Positions 36,184 to 45,297 of a stretch of DNA of 64,000 nt are shown one piece after another (within the stretch, counting starts at the first letter, position 1; the number at the start of each line of letters is the position of its first letter). The DNA comes from Pseudomonas sp. MM211 (GTDB lineage Bacteria; Pseudomonadota; Gammaproteobacteria; Pseudomonadales; Pseudomonadaceae), in contig NZ_CP081942.1 of NCBI RefSeq assembly GCF_020386635.1, forward strand, positions 5,084,001 through 5,148,000, given 5' to 3'. The position numbers and the translations under genes are program-made. The notes under the pieces were generated by a model that saw nothing but the letters and a program-made list of their open reading frames with translations, did no database searches and was not told the origin of the DNA.

Positions 36184-37576
36184 TGCTCTCCACCGGCCGC
36201 ACGCTGACGTTGTTGCTGAGCCTGTTGCTGTGCAGCCACCTGCTGGCGGCGACCGCCTCAAGGTGGAAGGCTACCCGCTGGACAACGGCCTGCAACTGAT
36301 CCTCAAGCCCACCAGCGAACGCGGCCATGTGTCCATTCGCCTGGTGGTCGGCGTCGGCTTCGATCAGTTCGACTGTCGCCACAAGGAGCTGCCGCACCTG
36401 CTCGAACACCTATTGTTCAGCGGCATCGACGACAGCGGCGAGGCCGGACTGGAAGAACGCATGCAGGCCCTCGGTGGTGACTGGAACGCCTACACCCGCG
36501 ACAGCGACACCACCTTCGTACTTGAAGTGCCGGCAGCCAATCAGCGCGCCGCCCTCGATCTGCTGCTCTCGGCGCTGTTCAACACCGAGCTGAACGAAGC
36601 GCGCATCGACGCCGCCAAGGGCGTCATCGCCCACGAGAATGGCGAACACCCTGCTGCCTGGCAGCGCCTGCTCGGCAGCTCCGGCAGCGCGGATGACGCC
36701 ACCGCGCAGCTGGCTGCAGAACTGGGCCTGGCCTGTGCCGAGCCGGACAACCTGGAGCATCTGACGGCCGATGCCCTGGAGCGCCTGCGCAGCGAGTGGT
36801 ACGTCGCCAACAACATGACCCTGATCATGGTCGGCGATCTGGATCGCCGCCTGCCCGCCTACCTCGAACGGCGCTTCGGTGAACTGCCGCCCGGCCCCAT
36901 GCCCGAGCTACGCGAACTGCCGGATAGCACCGGCGAAGCCAAGCCCGAACGTACGCTGAACAACGGCCTGGTCGGTGAAACCGCCAAGGTGCATCTGATC
37001 TTCGCCGAACCCTTCGTCGGCGAACTCGACCACGGCACCTGGCAGTTGCTGCGCGACTACCTGCAATGGGCGGTGTATCGCGATCTGCGCCTCGAGCACG
37101 GTCTGGCCTATGGGCCGAGTGTCGAACGCAGTGCCTATGCCAGCAGCAGTTTCTTCAGCATCAACGCCGAGGTGGCGCGCGGCGATGTCGAGCAAACCCT
37201 GCAACGCCTGCACGACCTGCTGCACAAGCTCGCCGATGACGGCCTGGGCGCGGATACCGTCGAGCGCCTGCGCAACGTCGCCCTCGCCCGCCAAAACTGG
37301 ACAGCCCAGGGCAACAGCGCCCTCGCCGACACGTACTGGAATTCGTTGGCCGACTACGAGGAAGGCCGCTTCACTGATCACGCCGCTGAGCTGCGCCAGA
37401 TCCATACCGCACAGCTCGACGCAGCGCTGAATCTGCTCCTCAAACAGCCCACCTATCAGCGGGTGGAGAAACCGCTGCTCGGCACCACGGGCCTGTACGT
37501 GAGCACCGCTGCTGTGGCGTTGCTGCTGTTGCTGGCCGTTGTCGGGGTGTTCGGGCTGTTGCGCGGACGCCGCTAG
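36183..37576 (+). CDS. M16-family zinc protease, apparent one-base frameshift near 36251
   Basis: A GTG at 36183 opens a good signal peptide (LSTGRTLTLLLSLLLCSHLLAA). The mature protease frame, DRLKVEGYPLDNGLQLILKP onward, is one base out of phase from about 36251. If one extra G stood after GCGGCG, both would join into a 464-residue protein. The joined protein has the inverted zinc motif HLLEH at residues 72-76, the usual M16 halves and a C-terminal membrane anchor, AAVALLLLLAVVGVFGLL. Without the repair, the long frame from 36119 starts inside the previous gene without a signal. Possibilities are a sequence error, a real mutation or a slippage site. Confidence 0.8.
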
Positions 37577-38535
37577 GGGCTTTTGCACGCTGCCGTCGGC
37601 ACGCTATTGCGCGACGACACGGCCCTGCGGTTGCACAGCAGGATGCCGAGGATTACCAGAGCGCCCCCCAACGCCATCGCCATGCTCAGCCGTTCATCGA
37701 GCAACAGCACCCCGGCCAATACCGCCGTCAACGGATTGAGGGCGATGAAGGTGCCTGCCCGGGTCGCGCCGATTCGCTGGATGGCGTCGTAATACATCAC
37801 GTAGGCAGCGGCCGAGCCCAGCACCCCGAGGTACGCCAGGCAGAGCGCATCGGTGACGGACAGGCTGCGCAAGGCGGCACTGTTCATCTCGCCCATGAAC
37901 AACGCCGTGGCGCTCAGCATCACCGCGCCGGCTATCACCGAATAGCACACGGTGTGCAAGGCACCGATGGCCTGCACAACGCTCCTGCAGAACACGCTGT
38001 ACACCACCCAGCTCAGCACACAACCGAAGATCAGCGCATCGCCCAGCCAGTGTCCCTGCACGGACGCCAGCCCCTGGGGTGCCCGAGCGAAGATGACCAC
38101 ACCTGCACCGAGCAGGCACAAGGCGATACCGGCCATCTGCACTGTGGAGATTCGCTCCCTGAAGAACAGGTAGCCACAGATCGCCATTAGCGCAGGATTG
38201 CTGGCGACGATCAGCGATGCCCTGGACGCGTCGATGTAGCTCAGCCCGGAGAAGAAGAACAGGTTGTAGGCATAGATGCCGACCAGGCCAAGGAGCGTGA
38301 CCTGCACGGCCTGGCCCAGGCTCATGGGCACGAAACCACGCTTCGACAGCGCCAAAAAAGCCACCAGTACCAGCGCGGCCAGGATGAACCGCAGGCTGGC
38401 CAGCAGCACCGGGCTCAGGTCGCTGGACATGTAGCGGCCAGCGACGAAGGTGCCGCCCCATATGATCGCGACCAAGGCCAGCTTGAGGTAGGTCGGCAGG
38501 TCCGGTGAAAGGCGAATCGTCGAATTTTCGTGCAT
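37573..38535 (-). CDS. EamA/DMT-family transporter
   Basis: The ATG at 38535 (MHENSTIRLSPDLPTYLKLALVAIIWGGTFVAGR) gives 320 residues; the open frame upstream is not family-like. Ten hydrophobic helices form two EamA repeats, with the WGGTFVAGR motif in the first and GVLGSAAAYVMYYDAIQRIGATRAGTFIALNPLTAVLAGVLLLDE in the second. Members export amino acids, metabolites or drugs. The gene overlaps the end of the M16 gene tail to tail by four bases. It is divergent from a LysR gene with a 16 bp palindrome between, so the LysR protein likely controls it. Confidence 0.9.
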   Translation of the reverse strand: MHENSTIRLSPDLPTYLKLALVAIIWGGTFVAGRYMSSDLSPVLLASLRFILAALVLVAFLALSKRGFVPMSLGQAVQVTLLGLVGIYAYNLFFFSGLSYIDASRASLIVASNPALMAICGYLFFRERISTVQMAGIALCLLGAGVVIFARAPQGLASVQGHWLGDALIFGCVLSWVVYSVFCRSVVQAIGALHTVCYSVIAGAVMLSATALFMGEMNSAALRSLSVTDALCLAYLGVLGSAAAYVMYYDAIQRIGATRAGTFIALNPLTAVLAGVLLLDERLSMAMALGGALVILGILLCNRRAVSSRNSVPTAACKSP

Positions 38536-38651
38536 GGTTGTTCTACGGCAGGTGAGAGGGAACCACGCCCACGCGCAGACCCCGGGTGTCGGAGCAGCGG
38601 ACGGATAGGCGCAGCTCGGGCATACTTCTGCAGATACGCAGTCATAGGGAA

Positions 38652-38667
38652 ATGAGTGATCACTCAT
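38652..38667. promoter_or_regulatory. Perfect 16 bp palindrome between divergent DMT and LysR genes
   Basis: ATGAGTGATCACTCAT is perfectly self-complementary and ends 16 bases before the proposed LysR start at 38683. It lies 117 bases upstream of the DMT start, the classic place for autoregulation with control of the divergent target. Binding is inferred. Confidence 0.5.
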
Positions 38668-38682
38668 GAGCAGCTACCGGCG

Positions 38683-39588
38683 ATGACCCTCACTCAACTG
38701 GAAATCTTCGCCATCGTCGCGGCGCGCGGCGGCTTTACCTCGGCGGCGGCACAGCTCGGCATCTCGCAGTCGGGGGTTTCCCATGCCATTCGCGCGCTGG
38801 AGCAGGAGCTCGGGGTCGAGCTGCTGCATCGGCACCAGGGCCATATCGAGCTGACCGACATCGGCGCGCGACTCCTGCAAAGAGCACAGGTGATGCTCGG
38901 CATGGCGGAAACCATGCGCCAGGAAGCGCTGGATGCGCGGGGCATGAAACAGGGCACGCTGCGTATCGGCTCGTTCGGCCCCACGGCATCGATACGCCTG
39001 CTGCCGGCGATTCTGCAGGCCTATCGGCTGGCCTACCCGGGCATCGAAGTGCACGTCGACGAAGGTCCGGATCGGCAGGTACTGCAGTGGCTGGAAGACA
39101 GACGCATCGACGTCGGCTTCGTGGTACTCCCCGAAGAACGCTTCGATACCTATCCGCTGCTCGAAGATCAGATGGTCGCCCTGCTGCCCCGGGAGCATGC
39201 ACTGGCACTCGAAACGGCCGTGCCCCTCAAGGCACTGTGCAGCGATCCCTTCGTGCTGACCGAAGCCGGCTCCAGCGAGATCGTCTCGCGGCTGTTCCTC
39301 GCGGCCAGGCTGCAACCCAACATCCGTTACCGGACCTCGCAATTGCTCAGCACCCTGGAACTGGTCGGGCGTGGCGATGCGATCAGCGTCGTTGCGGCCT
39401 CATCGCTGCCCATCAGCGAGGAGGCGCCCTACGTGACCCGCGCCCTCGACCCGGCGAGCCCACGCCGGGTCGGCCTGGCCGTGGTGGACGCACGGCAATC
39501 GTCCCCGGCGGCCAGAGCCTTCATCGAACTGGCGCAGACCCGCCCATGGTTGGGCCCACGCAAAAAGCCCCGGACGAACCGGGGCTGA
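38683..39588 (+). CDS. LysR-family transcriptional regulator
   Basis: Taken from the ATG at 38683 (MTLTQLEIFAIVAARGGFTSAAAQLGISQSGVSHAIRALEQELG), giving 301 residues; a GTG at 38656 lies inside the palindrome and would add nine residues. Winged helix-turn-helix on residues 1-60, effector domain after about 85. The sequence resembles the regulators that accompany DMT exporters. Divergent orientation and the 38652-38667 palindrome support control of the DMT gene. A terminator for the opposing dehydratase gene is embedded in its last codons (39562-39586). Confidence 0.9.
   Translation: MTLTQLEIFAIVAARGGFTSAAAQLGISQSGVSHAIRALEQELGVELLHRHQGHIELTDIGARLLQRAQVMLGMAETMRQEALDARGMKQGTLRIGSFGPTASIRLLPAILQAYRLAYPGIEVHVDEGPDRQVLQWLEDRRIDVGFVVLPEERFDTYPLLEDQMVALLPREHALALETAVPLKALCSDPFVLTEAGSSEIVSRLFLAARLQPNIRYRTSQLLSTLELVGRGDAISVVAASSLPISEEAPYVTRALDPASPRRVGLAVVDARQSSPAARAFIELAQTRPWLGPRKKPRTNRG
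39562..39586 (-). terminator. Intrinsic terminator for the minus-strand dehydratase cluster
   Basis: The arms AGCCCCGG and CCGGGGCT, five-base loop, are preceded by five A on the plus strand, which read as five U on the minus-strand transcript. It lies 24 bases past the dehydratase stop, inside the last codons of the convergent LysR gene. Confidence 0.75.
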
Positions 39589-39609
39589 TGGCAACGCGCC
39601 GAGCGACCA

Positions 39610-40785
39610 TCACTCGATGATGTTGAACTCGCTCAGGTACTCGGTGGAGATTTCCAGGCCCAGACCGGGCTTGTTGTCGTCCAGCTGGATGTAGCCATTG
39701 ACCGGTGCCGGCTCGCCCTTGAATACGTAGTAGAAGAGTTCGTTGCCGACCTCGACGTCGAACACCGGGAAGAACTCGGCCATCGGCGAAGCGGTGGTCG
39801 ACATGGTCAGGTGGTAGTTGTGCATCTGCCCGGCGTGGGGGATCACCGGCACCGACCAGGCTTCGGCCATGGCGTTGATCTTGCGCGCTGCGGTGATGCC
39901 GCCCACGCGGTTGGTGTCGTACTGGATCACGTCCACGGCGCGGCGCTCGAGCATGTCCTTGAAGCCGTAGGAGGTGAACTCGTGCTCGCCACCGGAGATC
40001 GGCATGATGCCCATCTTCTTCAGCTCGATGTAGCCTTCCAGGTCATCGGCGATCACCGGCTCTTCCAGCCAGCGCGGCTCGAACTCGGCGAGTTTCGGTA
40101 GCATGCGGCGGGCGTATTCCAGGGTCCAGCCCATGTAGCACTCGAGCATGATGTCGATATCCGGACCGGCCAGTTCACGCAGCGCACGTACCTGCTCGAT
40201 ATTGCGGCGCATGCCTGCAGGGCCGTCCTTGGGACCGTAGCCGAAGCGCATCTTCAGCGCGGTGAAACCCTGATTGAGATAGCCCTGAGCCTCCTCGAGA
40301 AACAGGTCGAGATTGTCGTTGGCGTAGAGCTTGGAGGCGTAGGTCCAGATCTTCTCCTTGGTGCGCCCACCGAGCAGCTTGAACACCGGCTTGTTCACCG
40401 CCTTGCCCATGATGTCCCAGATGGCGATGTCGATCGCCGAGATCGCTGCCATGCCGATGCCCTTGCGGCCCCAGGCGTGGCTCTGGCGGTACATCTTCTG
40501 CCAGATGTATTCGTTGTCGAAGGGGTCTTCGCCAATAGCGATGGGCGCCAGGTAGGTGTCGATGATTTCCTTGGCCACACGGGGCGCCAAGGCGCAGTTG
40601 CCAATACCGACGATGCCGGTGTCGGTCTCCACTTCCACCACCAGCCAGCCATGGAAACGGAACGAGCCCATGGCATCGCCGCGCTCGAAGAGAATATCGC
40701 TGGCATTGGTGCAGAAATGTGCCTGCGGCGGTACGACCTTGCCTTTCCATTCAAAGACACGGGTGCGGATGGATTTTATTTTCAT
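39610..40785 (-). CDS. Enolase-superfamily sugar acid dehydratase (mandelate racemase type, RhmD-like)
   Basis: The ATG at 40785 has AAAGGAG before it and starts [17 protein letters not shown]; 391 residues. The N-terminal capping domain ends near 130 and the barrel follows. Metal-binding positions can be seen in MLECYMGW (Glu where many have Asp), RWLEEPV and SGGEHEF. The general base His is in [12 protein letters not shown], as in L-rhamnonate dehydratase and relatives. These enzymes remove water from an acid sugar to give a 2-keto-3-deoxy acid. Nearby lactonase and TRAP genes fit. The exact sugar (rhamnonate, fuconate or other) cannot be decided here. Confidence 0.85.
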   Translation of the reverse strand: MKIKSIRTRVFEWKGKVVPPQAHFCTNASDILFERGDAMGSFRFHGWLVVEVETDTGIVGIGNCALAPRVAKEIIDTYLAPIAIGEDPFDNEYIWQKMYRQSHAWGRKGIGMAAISAIDIAIWDIMGKAVNKPVFKLLGGRTKEKIWTYASKLYANDNLDLFLEEAQGYLNQGFTALKMRFGYGPKDGPAGMRRNIEQVRALRELAGPDIDIMLECYMGWTLEYARRMLPKLAEFEPRWLEEPVIADDLEGYIELKKMGIMPISGGEHEFTSYGFKDMLERRAVDVIQYDTNRVGGITAARKINAMAEAWSVPVIPHAGQMHNYHLTMSTTASPMAEFFPVFDVEVGNELFYYVFKGEPAPVNGYIQLDDNKPGLGLEISTEYLSEFNIIE

Positions 40786-40816
40786 GTTCACAGCTCCTTT
40801 CACGACGTATTGGCGA

Positions 40817-40957
40817 TCAGCCGACACGCGCTGCCTTCAGCGGCACGGCTAGGGTGGTTGAGGGACGATTGAGTCGGTGGGTCAGAAAGGACAGGAGACG
40901 CATGCAACTTTTGGCGATTGCCCAGGCCAGTGCCTCGACCGATATTTTTGTTGTCAT
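40817..40957 (-). CDS. Possible 46-residue small protein upstream of the dehydratase
   Basis: An ATG at 40957 with AAGGAG seven bases before it opens a 46-codon frame ([20 protein letters not shown] at the start), ending 31 bases before the dehydratase ATG. The middle has a moderately hydrophobic stretch around [13 protein letters not shown], then an Arg/Pro-rich end. The product is not a recognised family. The strong ribosome site and operon position make translation plausible. It may be a leader frame or a true small protein. Frames in other phases across the same bases are less convincing because they lack such a site. Confidence 0.35.
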   Translation of the reverse strand: MTTKISVEALAWAIAKSCMRLLSFLTHRLNRPSTTLAVPLKAARVG

Positions 40958-41301
40958 GGTCAGCTCCTTCTTTGCCCGTCATCACCTTGCGAGGGACTCA
41001 AGGCGGGCTTCTTATTGGTTTATCGCGACAGCCATCGCTGCCTGCTGCCGCCGACTCTAGCCACAGCGTTTGGCGGCGGATAATCACTTATGCGCATTCA
41101 GTGATAACCACAGGAAATGCCTTGAGCGGCAAAAGCCATCTGCGCGTTATCGGGCAGCCGCACCCGGCAAAGCGTCACCGGGGCGGCTGATGAAACGTCG
41201 GGCAAACGCCTCCCCCTCGAGCCAATGGCCCGATGCTGGAGTGCACGGAAAAGATCAGGTGAGAGGCGTTCGCCAGCGACTACGGGGTGCCGCTGGTAGG
41301 G
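40958..41301. other. Intergenic region between dehydratase and lactonase genes
   Basis: Holds the 41081-41106 dyad and otherwise no gene that can be supported. Leftward transcription of the dehydratase may start here, since the gap is large for an internal operon boundary. Confidence 0.4.
41081..41106. promoter_or_regulatory. Imperfect dyad around ATGCGCAT
   Basis: ATCACT and AGTGAT arms flank the palindrome ATGCGCAT (TAATCACTTATGCGCATTCAGTGATA, off by one base at one side). It may be an operator for the dehydratase promoter. The binding protein is unknown. Confidence 0.3.
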
Positions 41302-42261
41302 CTAGCCCTCCAGTTCGATCCGGTAGAAATCCTTGGCGTTACGCCAGAAAAAGGCATCGCGCTGCGCGCTGTCGTACCCCTCCAGCACCGTGCTCATCGC
41401 GGTGACCAGTTCGCCATAACCGATGCGCAAACCGGCCACCGGATAGTTACTGGCGAACAGGCAGCGCTCGATGCCGAACATCGACAAGGTTTCCTCGATC
41501 ACGCCGCGATTGCTCTGCAGCGTCCATGGTTCATCACGCAGGCCGAGCTCGGAAATCTTGACGCGGACATTCGGCTGCGCCGCCAGTGCTTGCATGCCGA
41601 TGCGCCAACCTTCGAGCCCGGCCGCGCTGCGATCCCAGGGGAAGCCCATGTGGTTGAGCACGATGGGCACCTCGGGAAAGGCGGCGGCGACCTGCGCCGC
41701 TTCCTGCAGGTGCCAGTACGGCACGCGCAGATCCCAGGACAAACCGTGTTTGGCCAACAAGGCAAAGCCGCGCAGCCAGGCATCGTCCTGCATGCTGCCG
41801 GCCTGACCACGCACGCTGGCGGCCAGTTCGGGACGCGAGGCGGTCACCGGTTTGCTGCGAATACCGCGTAGCAGCGGGTACTGCAGATGCCGGCCAAGGA
41901 TCTCCTCGCAATCCGGGCGGTGGAACCAGACATGGGCCACCACCGCATTGGGAAAGCCGTAGCGCGCATGCTGCTCGTGCACCCAGCGGGTTTCCGCCAC
42001 CTGATCGGCACGCTCGTGCTCGGCTTCGCAATGCACCGTGGCGAGCACCCGCTGGCCGGCGCTGTCGGCCAGATAATCCTCCGGCAGATAGTTACGGCGC
42101 AGGGGTGCGTAGTCGCCGAGAAAGAAGCCCTGATCGACTTCATCCTGCAGCCAGGGGTAGCGATGGGTGTCGAGGTTCCACAGGTGATGGTGGGCATCGA
42201 TCAATCGCTGCCCGTCGGCGGCATGGGGCAGGCCGAGGCGCTGATGCAGGCAATCGGGCAT
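41302..42261 (-). CDS. COG3618-type amidohydrolase/lactonase
   Basis: Starts at 42261, one base after the stop of the TRAP binding protein gene (TGAGATG), giving 319 residues; codons upstream of that belong to the neighbour. The amidohydrolase_2 fold is shown by IDAHHHLWNLDTHRYPWL (metal-binding HxH), VLNHMGFPW in the middle and LFASNYPVAGL near the end. COG3618 enzymes hydrolyse sugar lactones such as L-fucono-1,5-lactone or L-rhamnono-lactone to acids. Beside a sugar acid dehydratase, it would supply that enzyme's substrate. The specific lactone is not deducible from the residues visible. Confidence 0.85.
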   Translation of the reverse strand: MPDCLHQRLGLPHAADGQRLIDAHHHLWNLDTHRYPWLQDEVDQGFFLGDYAPLRRNYLPEDYLADSAGQRVLATVHCEAEHERADQVAETRWVHEQHARYGFPNAVVAHVWFHRPDCEEILGRHLQYPLLRGIRSKPVTASRPELAASVRGQAGSMQDDAWLRGFALLAKHGLSWDLRVPYWHLQEAAQVAAAFPEVPIVLNHMGFPWDRSAAGLEGWRIGMQALAAQPNVRVKISELGLRDEPWTLQSNRGVIEETLSMFGIERCLFASNYPVAGLRIGYGELVTAMSTVLEGYDSAQRDAFFWRNAKDFYRIELEG

Positions 42262-42262
42262 C

Positions 42263-43273
42263 TCAGTTGGCCTCGCGAATGCGCTGCAGTTCGGCCTGCC
42301 AGGCATTCACGAAGTCGGCGTCGAGACTGCCACGCACCTGCTCGGTGACGACCTTCGCCTGATCGACGAAACGCTGGCGCTGCTCGTCGCTGAGGGCGTT
42401 GACCTGCATACCCGACGCCTTCAACTCGGCCAGCTTCTCGCTGTTGGCCTGGCGTGCCAGCTGGCGCTGTTCGCTGCGTGCCTGCTCGGCGGCCTTGCGC
42501 ACCTGAGCACGCTGGGTATCGTCCAGCGCATCCCAGGTCTTCTTGCTCATCAGCAGTACGTAGGCGGTGTAAATGTGCTCACTGAGGGTCAGGTACTTCT
42601 GCACCTCGTTGTAGCGCTGGGTAGCGATCAGCGAGATGGGGTTTTCCTGGCCATCGATGGCGTGCATTTCCAGGGCGCTGAACACTTCATTGATCGGCAT
42701 CGGCTGGGCGTTGGCCCCCAGGTGATCGAAGAAGGTACGGAACACCGGGCTCTGCACGGTACGAATTTTCAACCCCTTGAGGTCTTCCCATTTCTCGATG
42801 GGCCGTTTGCTGTTGGTCAGGTTACGGAAGCCGATCTCCCAGAAACCCAGGCCGACCATGCCCTTCTCTTCCAGTTTTGCGAGCAATTGCTGGCCCATCG
42901 GCCCGTCGAGCATGGCATCCACCTCGGCGGTGGAATTGAACTGGTAGGGCAGATCCAGCACACCGAAATCCTTGACCAGCCCTACCAGGGTCGGCGCCCC
43001 CACCAGCGCGAACTGGATGGTGCCTGCTGGCAGTGCACCGAGCATCTGCACATCGTTGCCAAGCATCGCCGACGGGAACACCTTGACGCTCAGCGCACCG
43101 TCGCTCTCGGTCTTCAGGTGCTCGCCGAACAGCTTGGCGCCCTGGGGCCCTGGAGCATCGATGGGGTCACCGGCACTGAGCTTGAAACTGCGCTCTTGCG
43201 CCTGTGCGGCCACGCCTGGCAACAACAGGGCCAGGCTGAGGGTGGCGATACCGCGAATGAAAGCGTTGCTCAT
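42263..43273 (-). CDS. TRAP transporter substrate-binding protein (first)
   Basis: A 336-residue DctP-family periplasmic protein with a signal peptide (ends near AAQAQ). It has the usual SBP blocks: LSAGDPIDAPGPQGAKLFGEHL, GFWEIGFRNLTNSKRPIEKWEDLKGLKIRTVQSPVFRTFFDHLGANAQPMP, then the helix-rich end LDDTQRAQVRKAAEQA. The arginine in GLKIRT usually holds the substrate carboxylate. Transcribed upstream of the lactonase. A second DctP paralogue lies at 44280, so this cluster has two binding proteins for one DctQM pair. Confidence 0.92.
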   Translation of the reverse strand: MSNAFIRGIATLSLALLLPGVAAQAQERSFKLSAGDPIDAPGPQGAKLFGEHLKTESDGALSVKVFPSAMLGNDVQMLGALPAGTIQFALVGAPTLVGLVKDFGVLDLPYQFNSTAEVDAMLDGPMGQQLLAKLEEKGMVGLGFWEIGFRNLTNSKRPIEKWEDLKGLKIRTVQSPVFRTFFDHLGANAQPMPINEVFSALEMHAIDGQENPISLIATQRYNEVQKYLTLSEHIYTAYVLLMSKKTWDALDDTQRAQVRKAAEQARSEQRQLARQANSEKLAELKASGMQVNALSDEQRQRFVDQAKVVTEQVRGSLDADFVNAWQAELQRIREAN

Positions 43274-43299
43274 GGGTACTCTCCGATAATGACGGGACT

Positions 43300-44226
43300 T
43301 CAGCGCACGATGACCTGGGATACATCGGGCTCGAGCAGGGTGTGGAAGTAACGCTGGAAGGTGAAGGTTTGCAGATCCAGCATGCCCACGCGCTGATCCT
43401 TGAGGGTGACGAAAGCCAGGTCACGGGTTGGGTGCAGGCTCATGGCGATGGCATGGGTGTCCATCTCGATACGGTGAATTTCCTCCAGCGCGGTGTTGAA
43501 CACCGAGATCGAGTGCTCCGCATAGTTGGTCACGTACAGGCGATCCTGGCGATCCAGATAGATGCGCGTCGGGTCGGCGCCGGTGCGGCCGCGATGAGTC
43601 ACTTCGAGGGTCTCGACATCCACGGCGACGATGCTGTTGTCACCCCGGGTGGCGACGTACAACGTGCGCTCGTCACGGCTGAAGCAGTTGCCCTCGGGCA
43701 TGCTGCCCGGCTGTAGAGGCACGGGGGCAACGGTCGGGTCTTGCGGTTTGAGGCGGGTGATGGTGTTGCTCAGCAGGTTGAGGGCAAAGGCGGTCTCGCC
43801 ACTGCGGTTGAGGGCTACCAGGTGGCTCTTGTAACCACCGGACGGAATCGCCCGATCCGGCGTGTTCTTGATGTGCGGCTGATCGAAGATCAGCAGGGTC
43901 GAGTCGCCCTCGCTGAGCACATAGAGGCGATCCTGGTCGTCCATCGCCAAACCGTGGGGGCGCCGGAACGGCCAGATGCTCAGGGTGCGCACGTGCTCGC
44001 CCTTTTCCAGGTCGATGACGAACACCGAACAGCCGCCCTCGCCTTCATGGCTGGACGTTTCGATACCGTAGTGGCCGACATAGGCGAAGCGATTCTTCGA
44101 ATCCACCACGAACTCGTGGGGGAAGTCCGGCAGACGGATGTGTTTGATCGCATCGCCGCTTTCGACGTCGTAGAAGCTGAAGGTGTGGGCGCATTTCTGC
44201 ACCAGAAGAAGAATTTCCTGACTCAT
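43300..44226 (-). CDS. YncE/YVTN-type beta-propeller protein
   Basis: A 308-residue protein without a signal peptide, made of repeated strands with LYV-like blades (HEFVVDSKNRFAYVGHYG, PHGLAMDDQDRLYVLSEG, TLYVATRGDNSIVAVDV, RLYVTNYAEHSISVFN). It should fold as a seven-bladed propeller like the lactonase_7-bladed/Pgl or YncE families. In a gene cluster for sugar acids, a lactonase role is attractive, but the catalytic residues of known gluconolactonases were not identified. It could also be a structural or sensing protein. It lies between two TRAP binding-protein genes. Confidence 0.65.
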   Translation of the reverse strand: MSQEILLLVQKCAHTFSFYDVESGDAIKHIRLPDFPHEFVVDSKNRFAYVGHYGIETSSHEGEGGCSVFVIDLEKGEHVRTLSIWPFRRPHGLAMDDQDRLYVLSEGDSTLLIFDQPHIKNTPDRAIPSGGYKSHLVALNRSGETAFALNLLSNTITRLKPQDPTVAPVPLQPGSMPEGNCFSRDERTLYVATRGDNSIVAVDVETLEVTHRGRTGADPTRIYLDRQDRLYVTNYAEHSISVFNTALEEIHRIEMDTHAIAMSLHPTRDLAFVTLKDQRVGMLDLQTFTFQRYFHTLLEPDVSQVIVR

Positions 44227-44279
44227 GGTTTGGCTTCCTGGAGGCGGTGCCAGAGCACCGCAAAAAATGTGAATGGCAC

Positions 44280-45266
44280 TTAACGCTGAGCGTCGATGGC
44301 CTCGAGCAAATCACTGCCGTACTGCTTGATGAAGGTTTCACGCAGGGGCGCGGAAACGGCCTTGCGGAAGGCTTCGCGATCGACGTTCTTTTCGATCTGC
44401 ATGCCCTTGGCTTCAAGCTCTACCAGAAACTTGCTGTCGTTCTCGGTATTCATCTGCCGTTGCGAGCGGCCGGCGGCGCGGGCCGAATCGACCAGCAGCT
44501 TCTGCTGAGCCTCCGGCATGGCATCGAACTTCTCTTTGTTCATCACCACGATCAGTGCGGTGTAGGCGTGATGGGTTTGCGACAGGTACTTCTGCACTTC
44601 GTAGAAGCCCGACGACCAGGTGATGCTCAGCGGATGCTCCTGAGCATCGACGGCACGCATTTCCAGCGCGTTATAGAGCTCGGCCAGCGGCAGCGGCTGC
44701 GGGTTGGCGCCCAGCAGGCGGAACGCCTCGATCTGCGACGGGTTGCTGGAGGTACGGATCTTCAGGCCCTTGACGTCGTCCGGCACACGCACCGGTTTAC
44801 GCGAGTTGGTGATGTCGCGGAAACCTACTTCCCAATAGGCCAGGCCCTTGAGATTGTGCGCGCCCAGCTCGTCGAGCAGCTTCTGGCCGATCTCGCCATC
44901 CAGCACCCGATAGGCATGCGCGCTGTCGGCGAACACGAAGGGCAGATCGAGCACCGACATGCGCGGCGTCAGCCCGCTGAAGTTGGGCGTGCCGGACATT
45001 TCCAGCTCGATGGTGCCACCGCGCACACCGGCGATCATCGCCTGATCGTTGCCCAGCATGCTGTTGCCGTAGGGGCGTACCAGCAGTTCACCGTTGGAGC
45101 CGTCCTTGATCAGTTGGGCGAACTCCTTCGCCGCCAGGCTTTGGGTGTCACTGTCGGAGCCGGCAAAACCGAAACGCAGGGTGGTCGCCGCATCGGCCCG
45201 CCAGACCGAACACGCCAGCAACAGCAAGCAGCCACACACACGCAGTTTGTTCTTGTTATTTTTCAT
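44280..45266 (-). CDS. TRAP transporter substrate-binding protein (second)
   Basis: A 328-residue DctP paralogue of the protein at 42263. It has a Cys-rich hydrophobic leader (KLRVCGCLLLLACSVWRADA), FGFAGSDSDTQSLAAKEFAQL, GLAYWEVGFRDITNSRKPVRVPDDVKGLKIRTSSNPSQIEAFRLLGANPQPLP and the FDAMPEAQQKLLVDSARAAG end. The resemblance to the first paralogue in the YWEVGFR-TNS-KP block suggests duplication with divergence of the ligand. It lies directly upstream of dctM (31 bases). The leader might be a lipoprotein signal (LLLACS), but the spacing is not a classic lipobox. Confidence 0.92.
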   Translation of the reverse strand: MKNNKNKLRVCGCLLLLACSVWRADAATTLRFGFAGSDSDTQSLAAKEFAQLIKDGSNGELLVRPYGNSMLGNDQAMIAGVRGGTIELEMSGTPNFSGLTPRMSVLDLPFVFADSAHAYRVLDGEIGQKLLDELGAHNLKGLAYWEVGFRDITNSRKPVRVPDDVKGLKIRTSSNPSQIEAFRLLGANPQPLPLAELYNALEMRAVDAQEHPLSITWSSGFYEVQKYLSQTHHAYTALIVVMNKEKFDAMPEAQQKLLVDSARAAGRSQRQMNTENDSKFLVELEAKGMQIEKNVDREAFRKAVSAPLRETFIKQYGSDLLEAIDAQR

Positions 45267-45297
45267 CGTTTCTTCCTTGCAGTGAGGTAACGGAGCG

